From an uncultured Bacteroidota bacterium (GTDB lineage Bacteria > Bacteroidota > Bacteroidia > Flavobacteriales > UA16), in assembly GCA_902578505.1 (NCBI GenBank), contig CACHDD010000048.1, forward strand, positions 1 through 6,444: DNA of 6,444 nt, read 5' to 3'. The notes under the pieces were generated by a model that saw only the letters and a program-made list of their open reading frames with translations, did no database searches and was not told where the DNA came from. Positions 1 to 6,444 of the stretch are shown in pieces; position 1 is the stretch's first letter, and every line of letters begins with the position of its first letter. The translations under genes and the position numbers were made by a program.

Positions 1-3000
1 ATTCTTGCTACATGGATGGCAGGTGATCTTCTTGCCTTTTGTATAGCTGAACTCTTCTCTGCCAGTAAATCTTTGCGCACAAAAAGAGTTGCAATTTTTG
101 GATTAATTTTGGGAGTAGCAGGAGTCGTAAAGTTGACATTTTTAGTTATTGGCTCTGCAGATATATTCTTGTCGATCTTGATAACAGTTGTCGGTGGTCT
201 TGTCAACTTGATTTGGCGACCTTTAATGAAGTGGGCACAAAATAAGGATAGCTTAGTAGGACAAGGCATAAATCAAGATGCCGATTTGGAAGAAGGAAAT
301 TATGTTTCAAGTTTGGTCCCAAATTTTGACCAAATCCTTCATGATATTAAGAGTTCAGAATTCAGATCAGGTTTTATAATTGGGCCAACAGGAATAGGAA
401 AAACTAGGTTAGTAAAAGAGATCGAAAAGCAGCTTGTTTCAAATGATCAAGATTGGAGAGTTTTTATGGGCGATTGTGATGAGCTACAAGAAGAAGGACA
501 TTTAGCATTTGAGCCTTTTGTAGAAGCGTTTGGAAATTTTCTGAATATTGATGAAGTTGTAGATAGAGCAGAAATGATAGATTCTTTAGGTCAATCTGCA
601 ATTTCAAGTGTTTCTGATTTCGCTCCTGTGTCTGTTGAGTTTAAGCCTGTTGAAGAAAACAACCAAAGATCATTGGAGGATTTTGCTATGCACTTGGTAG
701 AGAAGCTTGAAAAAACCAAAGCTAACATTCTATTTATTTTGGATGATGTACAATGGATGGATGAAGATTCTAAAAAACTTCTTCAAACATTTTTGGGGAT
801 GGTGTCTAGAAATAATAAGCTTAAGAATCGATTTAAGTTCTTATGTACTTATCGCGAGGAGGATGCTAGTGTTTCAAAGAGAATAGATAGAAACGATTTT
901 CATGAACTAATGGAAAAATTAGGTGCAAAATCAATTTTAGAAACTGAAGGATTTATATGCAAAGATTTTTTAAAAAATCTAAGTGATACTAATGATGAGT
1001 TTAATGTTTCAACCAATAGTCTATACGATTTAAATACTGTGTTAAATCAAAAACTTGAAACTGATTCAACAAGTGAAATTCAAGTAGTCACACCTTTATA
1101 TATCATTCGTAATATAGGTTTATTACAATCAAACGGTATTCTCGTTAAAGGATCTGATGGATGGGTGTTGTCAAAGAAAATAACGGTTGATGACCTGCCA
1201 AATTCAGAAGCTGTTGACGCACATTTTCATCAAATATTTTCTGCATACCCAGCTAAATGGATGCGTGTTCTTGAAAGTGCATCCATAGTGGGTAGAAGTT
1301 TTGATGCGACTGTATTATCTGCAGTTTGGGGTTATGAATTGTTAGAAGTTCTAGATTTCCTTGAGCAACTAGAGGCACAGGGCATATTAGAAGATGTAAG
1401 AGAGGAGGATAACGTTTATCGATTTAAAGACAAGAGAGCAGTTGCCGGAATAAAATCTTTTTTCCCAAATAATTCTGGTGATAGGAATGCCAGACAAATT
1501 GTAATAGAATATAATAAACGTTTGGTAAACAATAATTCAGATATGATTTTAAAAAGGGCATTACATAAATCCGGTGATTTGTGGAAACATCTTGAAAGAT
1601 TACTGAAGGTTCCAACAACAGATGATCAAAATATTGATGCCTTTTATTTAATTGAAGAACTAGCAATCAGATTTGCTTTAGATGCTGAAGAATTTGGTGT
1701 CTCTCCACTTGAAAAATTATCCTCTTTATTAAGTCAATATTTAAAAGTAGCAGAAGCAAATCAAATTAATACTTTAATAGCTGTAATCGAAGATGATTCT
1801 ACAGAAGCTTTAAAAAGAATAGAAACTTTACCCGTTGGGTCAAACAGTCATTTGCACGGACTTGTTTTTTATACACGATTATTATTTGATAGATCCCACG
1901 TAAGTAATCTAGCTCCAGGTCAATATGAAATGCTTGATGCTGAAACTAGAAATGAAATTGCTTGTAGAATTCATGAGTATGGTCAAGGTTCTGTTTGGGT
2001 GGGAGTAATGGCTCTTTTGCTTAATCATCCTAAAATAACTGCTGAAGAAAGACAGGAAATCTCTTCTCTTTGGAAAGAAAGTGTTCCTTTATTGAGTGAG
2101 GCTCAGAATATGACTATCTCTACTTTTGAATTAGAAATACAAGGAAAAGACGGAGATTTGGAGCCTAATGAACTTCTTAATTATTGGCAAAATCATTGGA
2201 TTGATGTGGTAGAAAAAGGATCGCTTCGTCATCAAAAAGTGGTTGCTAAAGCAATACTTAAGGCAATTAAAAGTAAAACGAAAAATTATCGTGAAGCCAT
2301 TAATTGGTTTATTACCGAGGAGTCGCACTTTAGAGTTAACAAGAACGAAGGAATTACAATTATTTGGTTTCAAGTATTTCAAGAACTTCTTTTAAATGCT
2401 TATTGCAAAAATCTTCTTTGTCTTGAACATGCCGAACAATTAAAGATCTGGATGGATGAAATTGAAACATATTTTGATTTAAGATTTGGCGAAGAGTTAT
2501 TCTCGCCAAGCTTTTTCAATTTTAAGAAATATAAAATTGAAGTGGAATTTAAGATTAATCCTGAGCATAAAGATGAACTCAGGATAGAAGCAGATAAACT
2601 TCATAGTTATGTAAAGAAATTTGACTGTCTACATCCTAAGAATGTTGCATCAGCACTAAAGACAATTGCAAATGTTTCTGAACATGATAAAGCTTTTGAA
2701 ATTTTAAAAGAAATTTACTTTATTTACATAAATGTTAATGATAATTCTTTAACAAGTAAAAAGTCAATCGCTGCAGCATGTAAATCACTTACTATGCATT
2801 GCAGAAATAGATTAGGAAATTTTGAGGAATCACTAAAATGGGCTGATGAAGGTTTAAAGTGGGCACAAGATATATTTAAGAAAGACAAAAATTACAATAT
2901 CGTTTCATACCACTTCTTTAAGGGTGCAGCTTTAGGTGAATTAAGAAAGTTTGCAGAGGCTTCGATAGAATTTGATTTGGCTTTAAATGGTATTGAACCT

Positions 3001-3198
3001 ACTTCTGAATCATCACGATTTAAAATTGCACTTTACAGTATGCACAAAGGAGCATCTCAGGTAAGGGCTAATATAGAAGGCGGAAAAGAATTATTGAAAA
3101 CAGCTATTGAATCTCTTGAATCAAGTGAACTTTCACCTTTCGTCACAAAATCTAATTCAAATAAGATTCAGGAATTAAAGAGTCTTTTAAAAGATTGA
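1..3198 (+). CDS. Membrane-anchored AAA_16/STAND-like ATPase with TPR-like C-terminal half (possibly 5' partial)
   Basis: Large ATPase, probably a nucleotide-driven signalling switch; its trigger and output cannot be read from the sequence. Residues are numbered from the first ATG, at 16. Hydrophobic segments at about 25-46 and 50-67 suggest membrane anchoring, with the rest cytoplasmic. Walker A GPTGIGKT is at 123-130 and Walker B ILFILDD at 238-244, followed by QWMDEDS. CTYREED, with Arg280, follows as in AAA_16 (COG3899-like) ATPases. Residues about 405-500 (MRVLESASIVGRSFD onward) look like the winged-helix region that often follows a STAND NTPase core. The rest, to 1060, is helical; about 920-1045 resembles TPR repeats (EESLKWADEGLKWA, EASIEFDLALNG). 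The frame has no stop between 1 and 16 and no A-rich leader precedes the ATG, so the gene may start further left with another domain. The stop codon is TGA. The ATPase assignment is firm; a defence or regulatory role is inference only. Confidence 0.88.
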   Translation: MLATWMAGDLLAFCIAELFSASKSLRTKRVAIFGLILGVAGVVKLTFLVIGSADIFLSILITVVGGLVNLIWRPLMKWAQNKDSLVGQGINQDADLEEGNYVSSLVPNFDQILHDIKSSEFRSGFIIGPTGIGKTRLVKEIEKQLVSNDQDWRVFMGDCDELQEEGHLAFEPFVEAFGNFLNIDEVVDRAEMIDSLGQSAISSVSDFAPVSVEFKPVEENNQRSLEDFAMHLVEKLEKTKANILFILDDVQWMDEDSKKLLQTFLGMVSRNNKLKNRFKFLCTYREEDASVSKRIDRNDFHELMEKLGAKSILETEGFICKDFLKNLSDTNDEFNVSTNSLYDLNTVLNQKLETDSTSEIQVVTPLYIIRNIGLLQSNGILVKGSDGWVLSKKITVDDLPNSEAVDAHFHQIFSAYPAKWMRVLESASIVGRSFDATVLSAVWGYELLEVLDFLEQLEAQGILEDVREEDNVYRFKDKRAVAGIKSFFPNNSGDRNARQIVIEYNKRLVNNNSDMILKRALHKSGDLWKHLERLLKVPTTDDQNIDAFYLIEELAIRFALDAEEFGVSPLEKLSSLLSQYLKVAEANQINTLIAVIEDDSTEALKRIETLPVGSNSHLHGLVFYTRLLFDRSHVSNLAPGQYEMLDAETRNEIACRIHEYGQGSVWVGVMALLLNHPKITAEERQEISSLWKESVPLLSEAQNMTISTFELEIQGKDGDLEPNELLNYWQNHWIDVVEKGSLRHQKVVAKAILKAIKSKTKNYREAINWFITEESHFRVNKNEGITIIWFQVFQELLLNAYCKNLLCLEHAEQLKIWMDEIETYFDLRFGEELFSPSFFNFKKYKIEVEFKINPEHKDELRIEADKLHSYVKKFDCLHPKNVASALKTIANVSEHDKAFEILKEIYFIYINVNDNSLTSKKSIAAACKSLTMHCRNRLGNFEESLKWADEGLKWAQDIFKKDKNYNIVSYHFFKGAALGELRKFAEASIEFDLALNGIEPTSESSRFKIALYSMHKGASQVRANIEGGKELLKTAIESLESSELSPFVTKSNSNKIQELKSLLKD

Positions 3199-3287
3199 AT
3201 GCCATTTTATTGATTTGGGACAAGAGGTGTTTACAATCAAGCTTAATTTGACTTTAAGTCTTTTTCAACAAGAGGAATAGTAATTAT

Positions 3288-3323
3288 TAGTCTTCCGCCC
3301 ACAAAAACCAAGCGGAAAGACTA
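3288..3323. terminator. Hairpin between convergent genes, putative terminator
   Basis: TAGTCTTCCGC (3288-3298) pairs with GCGGAAAGACTA (3312-3323). This gives an 11-bp stem with one bulged A and a 13-nt loop. It lies 17 nt beyond the stop of the interrupted membrane-protein gene (- strand) and about 90 nt beyond the ATPase stop (+ strand). No strong T-run follows on either strand; the minus-strand tail is only AT-rich (ATAATTACTATT). Position and GC content of the stem, in a very AT-rich setting, favour a terminator or mRNA 3'-end stabiliser, best placed for the minus-strand unit. Confidence 0.5.
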
Positions 3324-3340
3324 CACCAAATATTTAATTT

Positions 3341-3730
3341 TTACTTATTATTATTTGGATAACAAATAATTAAACTAATAATAAATGCAATAATTGATAT
3401 TGGCATAGTATAGAGTAAAACATACATAGTATTGTCAATTAATGGATTAGATGTACCATCCAAAAAATTATCGAATCTCCATGCCCATGACCTATAATGT
3501 AGACAAACTGCAAAACCCCAGGCACCACATTACAATCCAACTGCTTTTATATTTTTAAGCACTATTAGTCCACTGATGCACATTAGAGCAACTGCAATAT
3601 AGTCAGGCAATAAACCAGCCCAAGTCTGTCCAAATCGATAAGTAAATAAAGTTTCTAATACAAAGTGAAGTAGGGCAATTATTATTGTAAAAGTTGAAAA
3701 AAGCCGTATGAATTTTTTACTATTTATCAT
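3341..3730 (-). pseudogene. Small multi-pass membrane protein, interrupted by an in-frame TAA
   Basis: I do not recognise the family. The frame starts at ATG 3730-3728 and gives 66 residues before a TAA at 3532-3530. Without any frame change it then reads CGAWGFAVCLHYRSWAWRF and continues to a second TAA at 3343-3341: 128 sense codons in all plus the internal stop. Predicted membrane segments are at about residues 9-30 (FSTFTIIIALLHFVLE), 39-60 (LPDYIAVALMCISGLIVL), 66-82 (across the stop) and 93-113 (MYVLLYTMPISIIAFIISLI). The stop falls inside the third hydrophobic stretch, and a single base change from TTA (Leu) to TAA would explain it. The gene lies 14 nt downstream of the esterase stop, so the two are probably co-transcribed. 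It could instead be a sequencing error, or a functional 66-residue two-helix protein. That the downstream sequence is former coding sequence is well supported by its composition; the cause of the stop is not known. Confidence 0.7.
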
Positions 3731-3744
3731 TAATAATTATTTTT

Positions 3745-4821
3745 TCATTCAATAATAAACCTCTTTTCTACTGATCCGTCATCATATATGTAGAAAAGTA
3801 ATTGAAGGGAGGTGTTGTTGATTTCTCTGCCTAAATTATCAACTATTTTTTTAAGTTTTTTGTTGGGTATTTCTTCATGATTCAAATCGATATTCAGGAC
3901 TGGATTACATCCTTCATTAAAAAAATCCCAAAGAATTCGACTTGGTGATACCCCGTCAATATCTTCACTAAACCATTCATGCCCACCGGGTTGGCCATAT
4001 TCTTCTTCTACAGTATATAGTGAGAGACATGTTCCGTCATTGCCGCCTGAATAAAAATCATGTATTACATTTCCATTACTGCTTTCAGAACTCACAACTG
4101 ATGATGGAGGAATGCCATTATGATTTAACCATAAGTTGACAACATCTGTAACCGAAGAATAATATTGATCTCCATTATAGGGTAATATATTATCCCCTAT
4201 GCCATGAAAAATAATCACCGGTGTTGCTATAGATGTATCACAGTCTTGAGAACTGTCTAGCATAGCACCTGACATAACGCCAATTGCTGACATAAGATCA
4301 CCACGTGTGCAAGCAACACTATATACAAGCATCCCTCCATTACTATATCCACCACCATATACTCTGCTATTATCAATTGAATACCCGCTAGAAATATGAT
4401 TAATTAATTCTTGTACGAAATAGATGTCATTGTTGTAAATATGTTCACCTCCAAAATCTCCAGGTTCCCAGTAAACGTCTTTTTTTTGGGGTCTGTATGC
4501 GGCTTGGGGATATGCAATTAAAAAACCTTGTTCATCAGCGAGGTCGTTAAAACCATAGTAATATTCCATCATTTCATACCAATCATATGCACAACCTCCA
4601 AATCCATGAAATAAAATAACCAAGGGATATGATTCGCTTGTATCATATCCTATTGGAACATGTAAAATATATTCACGGGTTATGTTTTGTTCATCTATAT
4701 TTTGAGTCATTATGTGATATCCAGGATGTTCGCAATTTTGTGTGCATGTAGAATCTGAAATGAATTGACAGAATAAACTGTTTGTCAATAAACACATTAT
4801 GGTAGTATATGCTAGTCTCAT
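3745..4821 (-). CDS. Secreted PHB-depolymerase/feruloyl-esterase-like serine hydrolase
   Basis: An alpha/beta-hydrolase of the LpqC/polyhydroxybutyrate-depolymerase-like esterase group, predicted to cleave ester bonds in polymers or plant- or algal-derived material outside the cytoplasm. Residues 1-19 form a signal peptide ending in LFCQ, as is common in Bacteroidota. HGFGG at 72-76 is the oxyanion-hole motif. GYSNG at 158-162 holds the nucleophile Ser160. HGIGD places the acid at Asp210, and PGGHEWF gives the catalytic His281, so the triad is intact. Several cysteines (26, 30, 77, 171, 194, 265, 305) could form disulfides. After the catalytic domain (about residue 305) comes a tail, 319-358, containing KIVDNLGREI and FYIYDDGSVEKR. 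I recall this as a recurrent C-terminal element of exported Bacteroidota proteins, so it may serve sorting or anchoring. Length 358 aa fits one domain plus tail. The gene is first in a minus-strand unit with the interrupted membrane-protein gene and is divergent from the DUF2490 gene. The natural substrate cannot be told from sequence. Confidence 0.9.
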   Translation of the reverse strand: MRLAYTTIMCLLTNSLFCQFISDSTCTQNCEHPGYHIMTQNIDEQNITREYILHVPIGYDTSESYPLVILFHGFGGCAYDWYEMMEYYYGFNDLADEQGFLIAYPQAAYRPQKKDVYWEPGDFGGEHIYNNDIYFVQELINHISSGYSIDNSRVYGGGYSNGGMLVYSVACTRGDLMSAIGVMSGAMLDSSQDCDTSIATPVIIFHGIGDNILPYNGDQYYSSVTDVVNLWLNHNGIPPSSVVSSESSNGNVIHDFYSGGNDGTCLSLYTVEEEYGQPGGHEWFSEDIDGVSPSRILWDFFNEGCNPVLNIDLNHEEIPNKKLKKIVDNLGREINNTSLQLLFYIYDDGSVEKRFIIE

Positions 4822-4913
4822 AATTATTACTTTAATTAAAAGTACTTACTAACCTTTCTAAATTTAGTTTTAACGTATATTTTTTAAACAAAAATCACTA
4901 TAAATTGCGTTTT
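4822..4913. promoter_or_regulatory. Divergent promoter region, esterase unit / DUF2490 gene
   Basis: A 92-bp, strongly AT-rich gap between two divergent start codons must hold promoters for both directions unless they lie inside the genes. For the minus strand, TTTTTG (complement of 4889-4894) followed about 22 nt later by TAAATTTA (4859-4866) loosely matches the Bacteroidota -33 TTTG / -7 TAnnTTTG pattern, with one mismatch in the -7 box and a slightly long spacer. It would leave a leader of about 30-40 nt. CTAAATTTAG (4858-4867) is itself palindromic. On the plus strand, TATATTTT (4877-4884) is a weak -7 candidate. Neither gene has a clear Shine-Dalgarno sequence. The assignment rests mainly on gene arrangement. 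Confidence 0.35.
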
Positions 4914-5600
4914 ATGATAAGACGTTTTCTTCCTTTAGCTTTATCTTTTTTGATTTACATACCTGTATTTTGTCAATCTTCAAATATTGTTGACATTGAA
5001 AGGCCAACAGGTATTTGGCATATGCTTTTTTACAATAAACAATTTAGCGATAGTCAATTTGGTATACAAGGTGATTTCCAAGATCGAAATTGGGATTTGA
5101 ATGGTGATTTTGAGCAGAGATTGATTAGGAATGGCGTTACTTTTAAGCCAAATGATTCTAAATTATTATTAACTCTAGGTTATGGAAACATACAATCACG
5201 GATAGAAGTTTCAGATTCAGATAGAGAGCAGGAACACAGAATATATCAGGAAGCTTTAATTCCTTGGAATATAAATAACCGAATATCTACATCTCATAGA
5301 TATAGATTTGAGCAAAGATGGATCGAGAACAATAAGATTAAAACGAGACATCGATACAACTTGTTTTTGAATTTTGCTTTGAATCAAGCTTCTTTTGAGA
5401 AAGGGACTATTTATTTATCACTATACAGCGAGTTTTTTCTATATTCTTGGGACATCATACTTGAGAGGCTTCGTCTTTATTCAGCTATTGGATATGAGTT
5501 TTCTGAAGGAAGTAAATTACAAATTGGCGTTATGAGACAGTATGTTGGCTCTAATGCTAAAGACCAACTTCAACTAAGTCTGCATAGGTTGATAAAATAA
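4914..5600 (+). CDS. DUF2490 family protein, predicted outer-membrane beta-barrel
   Basis: A protein of 228 residues matching the DUF2490 pattern of Bacteroidota, of unknown molecular function and predicted to sit in the outer membrane as a beta-barrel. I chose ATG 4914 as the start rather than the in-frame TTG at 4905. From the ATG the protein opens MIRRFLPLALSF, a standard signal peptide with a basic N-region, ending FCQ at 19-21. Typical family features, numbered from that ATG, are GIWHMLFYNKQF early in the mature protein, EHRIYQE at 107-113, HRYRFEQRW at 128-136 and RHRYN at 145-149. Alternating polar and hydrophobic residues through to LQLSLHRLIK suggest amphipathic strands. Length is normal for the family and there is no sign of damage. 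It stands alone on its strand, divergent from the esterase unit and convergent with the T9SS cargo gene, so its context says little about function. Confidence 0.88.
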   Translation: MIRRFLPLALSFLIYIPVFCQSSNIVDIERPTGIWHMLFYNKQFSDSQFGIQGDFQDRNWDLNGDFEQRLIRNGVTFKPNDSKLLLTLGYGNIQSRIEVSDSDREQEHRIYQEALIPWNINNRISTSHRYRFEQRWIENNKIKTRHRYNLFLNFALNQASFEKGTIYLSLYSEFFLYSWDIILERLRLYSAIGYEFSEGSKLQIGVMRQYVGSNAKDQLQLSLHRLIK

Positions 5601-5615
5601 TCCCATCTAAAACTA

Positions 5616-5631
5616 AAATGTGATCACATTT
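5616..5631. repeat. Perfect 16-bp palindrome
   Basis: AAATGTGATCACATTT is a perfect inverted repeat with no loop, centred on a GATC, 15 bp after the DUF2490 stop. The halves TGTGA and TCACA are those of the CRP consensus but without its 6-bp spacer, so a canonical CRP site is not supported. It could be an operator for another dimeric regulator or part of a transcript 3' end. A long perfect palindrome with no loop is a poor intrinsic-terminator hairpin. Confidence 0.45.
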
Positions 5632-5705
5632 ACACTTGGTTATGTTGCTTCTGATATCCATATAATTTGGCTTGTTATGGATGCAAGTACTTTCTGTTAA
5701 ACATA

Positions 5706-5736
5706 AACAAAGATTAGAAATTACTCATTCTTTGTT
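5706..5736. terminator. 8-bp inverted repeat, weak terminator candidate
   Basis: AACAAAGA (5706-5713) and TCTTTGTT (5729-5736) are perfect inverted repeats separated by 15 nt. They lie between the convergent DUF2490 and T9SS cargo genes. On the minus strand the stem is followed by the moderately T-rich TATGTTTAAC, so it could end transcription of the cargo gene, about 80 nt after its stop. The stem has only two G-C pairs and the loop is large, so support is weak. Confidence 0.22.
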
Positions 5737-5817
5737 GCGTTCAACTAGCTTTGATTCTTACCGGATAAAGGTTGTTTCTATATTGTTTCTTTTTAGAGCC
5801 ATTAAATTATAATACAG

Positions 5818-6444
5818 TTAGTCGATAATAATTTTTTTTCTTAAGACTTTATCGTCAGTTGAAAGCTCAAGTGAATACATGCCTTTTGCATACTCAGAAA
5901 CATCAATCGTTGTAGTTGCTCTTATTTGCTTTTCAAAAACTAGTTGACTTGATGAATCATAGAGTTTAATAGTTGTATTATTTCCATTTAAATCACCCAA
6001 CTCAACTGTTAAGTTGGAAAAAGCTGGATTAGGATAAACAAGCATTGATAAGGCGTTTAATTCATCAACTACTGAAATAGGTATTCCAATACAATCACAG
6101 TTTTGTTGTAGCTCATCAAAAATTGTGTCGGGATTATTATCATCACAAGGGTCGCCTGTAAACAAACAACTATTATCATTTTGATTTGCAATTTCATCGT
6201 AATTACATGCGTTTTCATCAGTACATCCTGAAATTATGGGAGCTCCTCCACAAACAGCATTTTGATTAATTACAAATAGCTCATATTGAATGTTACAATC
6301 AGAAAATTGAAATTTTACTGTTCTAGCAAAATCAACTGCAGTTACAGTTTTAACGTTTAAGCCTAAAACTAAAGGAGTTTCTGGCGCGATATACCAATTC
6401 CCATTTGCAACAGTTTTAGCAACTCTATAGCTTGCACCTGTTTC
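5818..6444 (-). CDS. Secreted cysteine-repeat protein with T9SS type A sorting domain (5' end outside window)
   Basis: This is the C-terminal 208 residues of a larger exported protein; the frame is open from the right edge to the TAA at 5820-5818. Numbered from the edge, residues 1-68 are a beta-rich region with W-Y-I-A-P and an aromatic and cysteine-containing stretch. Residues 73-93 are a GCTDENACNY...NDNSC module, a cysteine repeat common in secreted Bacteroidota proteins. Residues 97-120 form a second cysteine module (GDPCDDNNPDT, NCDCIG). Residues 132-208 are a T9SS type A sorting domain: VYPNP at 136-140, then IKLYDSSSQLVFEKQI, a DVSEYAKGMYSLEL strand and the basic end LRKKIIID. This domain directs export across the outer membrane by the type IX system, after which it is normally removed. 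A shorter reading starting at 6165 is spurious: that codon is an internal TTG (Leu) within an uninterrupted frame. The catalytic or binding part, if any, lies outside the window, so the function is unknown. Confidence 0.9.
   Translation of the reverse strand, partial: ETGASYRVAKTVANGNWYIAPETPLVLGLNVKTVTAVDFARTVKFQFSDCNIQYELFVINQNAVCGGAPIISGCTDENACNYDEIANQNDNSCLFTGDPCDDNNPDTIFDELQQNCDCIGIPISVVDELNALSMLVYPNPAFSNLTVELGDLNGNNTTIKLYDSSSQLVFEKQIRATTTIDVSEYAKGMYSLELSTDDKVLRKKIIID

Noticed and set aside
1424..1666. 80-residue open frame on the minus strand
   Set aside because: It lies entirely inside the ATPase gene in antisense, has no recognisable domain or signal, and is explained by AT-rich codon use of the real gene.
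2131..2382. 83-residue open frame on the minus strand
   Set aside because: Antisense shadow of the helical C-terminal half of the ATPase, with no supporting motif or leader.
3199..3287. Coding sequence or direct-repeat element after the ATPase stop
   Set aside because: The only ATG frame (3200) ends after four codons. ACAAGAGG occurs twice, but an 8-bp repeat with unequal context is not enough to call an element.
4905..4913. TTG at 4905 as start of the DUF2490 gene
   Set aside because: The in-frame ATG at 4914 gives a normal signal peptide (MIRRFLP...) and ATG is much the more common start; the extra three residues add nothing.
5616..5631. CRP/FNR-type operator
   Set aside because: The half-sites TGTGA and TCACA abut directly, lacking the 6-bp spacer of CRP sites, and the palindrome is downstream of both flanking genes.
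5601..5817. Small gene or RNA gene in the gap between the DUF2490 and T9SS cargo genes
   Set aside because: ATG-initiated frames there are only a few codons long and no tRNA-like or conserved RNA fold was recognised; only the palindrome and short repeats stand out.
6163..6165. TTG at 6165 as the start of a 115-residue protein
   Set aside because: The frame is open without a stop from there to the right edge and encodes a recognisable GCTD..ACNY cysteine module upstream, so this is an internal leucine codon.

Overview
The window looks like a piece of a low-GC Bacteroidota chromosome, probably an aquatic or marine lineage. Four things support this: strongly AT-rich intergenic DNA with no clear Shine-Dalgarno sequences; a DUF2490-type outer-membrane barrel protein; secreted proteins whose signal peptides end in 'FCQ'; and a protein with a cysteine repeat of the 'GCTD..ACNY' kind followed by a type IX secretion (T9SS) sorting domain.

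Layout: (1) 1-3198, + strand: a very large P-loop ATPase of the AAA_16/STAND type. It has membrane segments near the N-terminus, an NTPase core, a winged-helix-like region and a long helical, TPR-like C-terminal half. Its reading frame is open to the left edge, so it may begin outside the window. (2) 4821 down to 3341, - strand: a two-gene unit made of a secreted polyhydroxybutyrate-depolymerase/feruloyl-esterase-like serine hydrolase, then, 14 nt later, a small multi-pass membrane protein. The second gene is broken by a single in-frame TAA at 3530-3532; the same frame continues for 62 more codons of membrane-protein-like sequence. (3) 4914-5600, + strand: the DUF2490 protein, divergent from the esterase across a short AT-rich promoter region. 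(4) 6444 down to 5818, - strand: the C-terminal 208 residues of a larger secreted protein ending in a T9SS type A sorting domain; its 5' part lies beyond the right edge.

The ATPase and the esterase unit converge on a 142-bp gap holding an 11-bp hairpin. The DUF2490 gene and the T9SS cargo gene converge on a 217-bp gap holding a perfect 16-bp palindrome, an 8-bp inverted repeat and a short direct repeat. Three of the five genes encode envelope or secreted proteins. I see no mobile element, CRISPR, tRNA or rRNA. The item most likely to belong to an unusual system is the membrane-anchored STAND-like ATPase, whose architecture (membrane N-terminus, NTPase, superhelical repeat sensor) resembles signalling or defence NTPases. 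Nothing in its neighbours confirms such a role.
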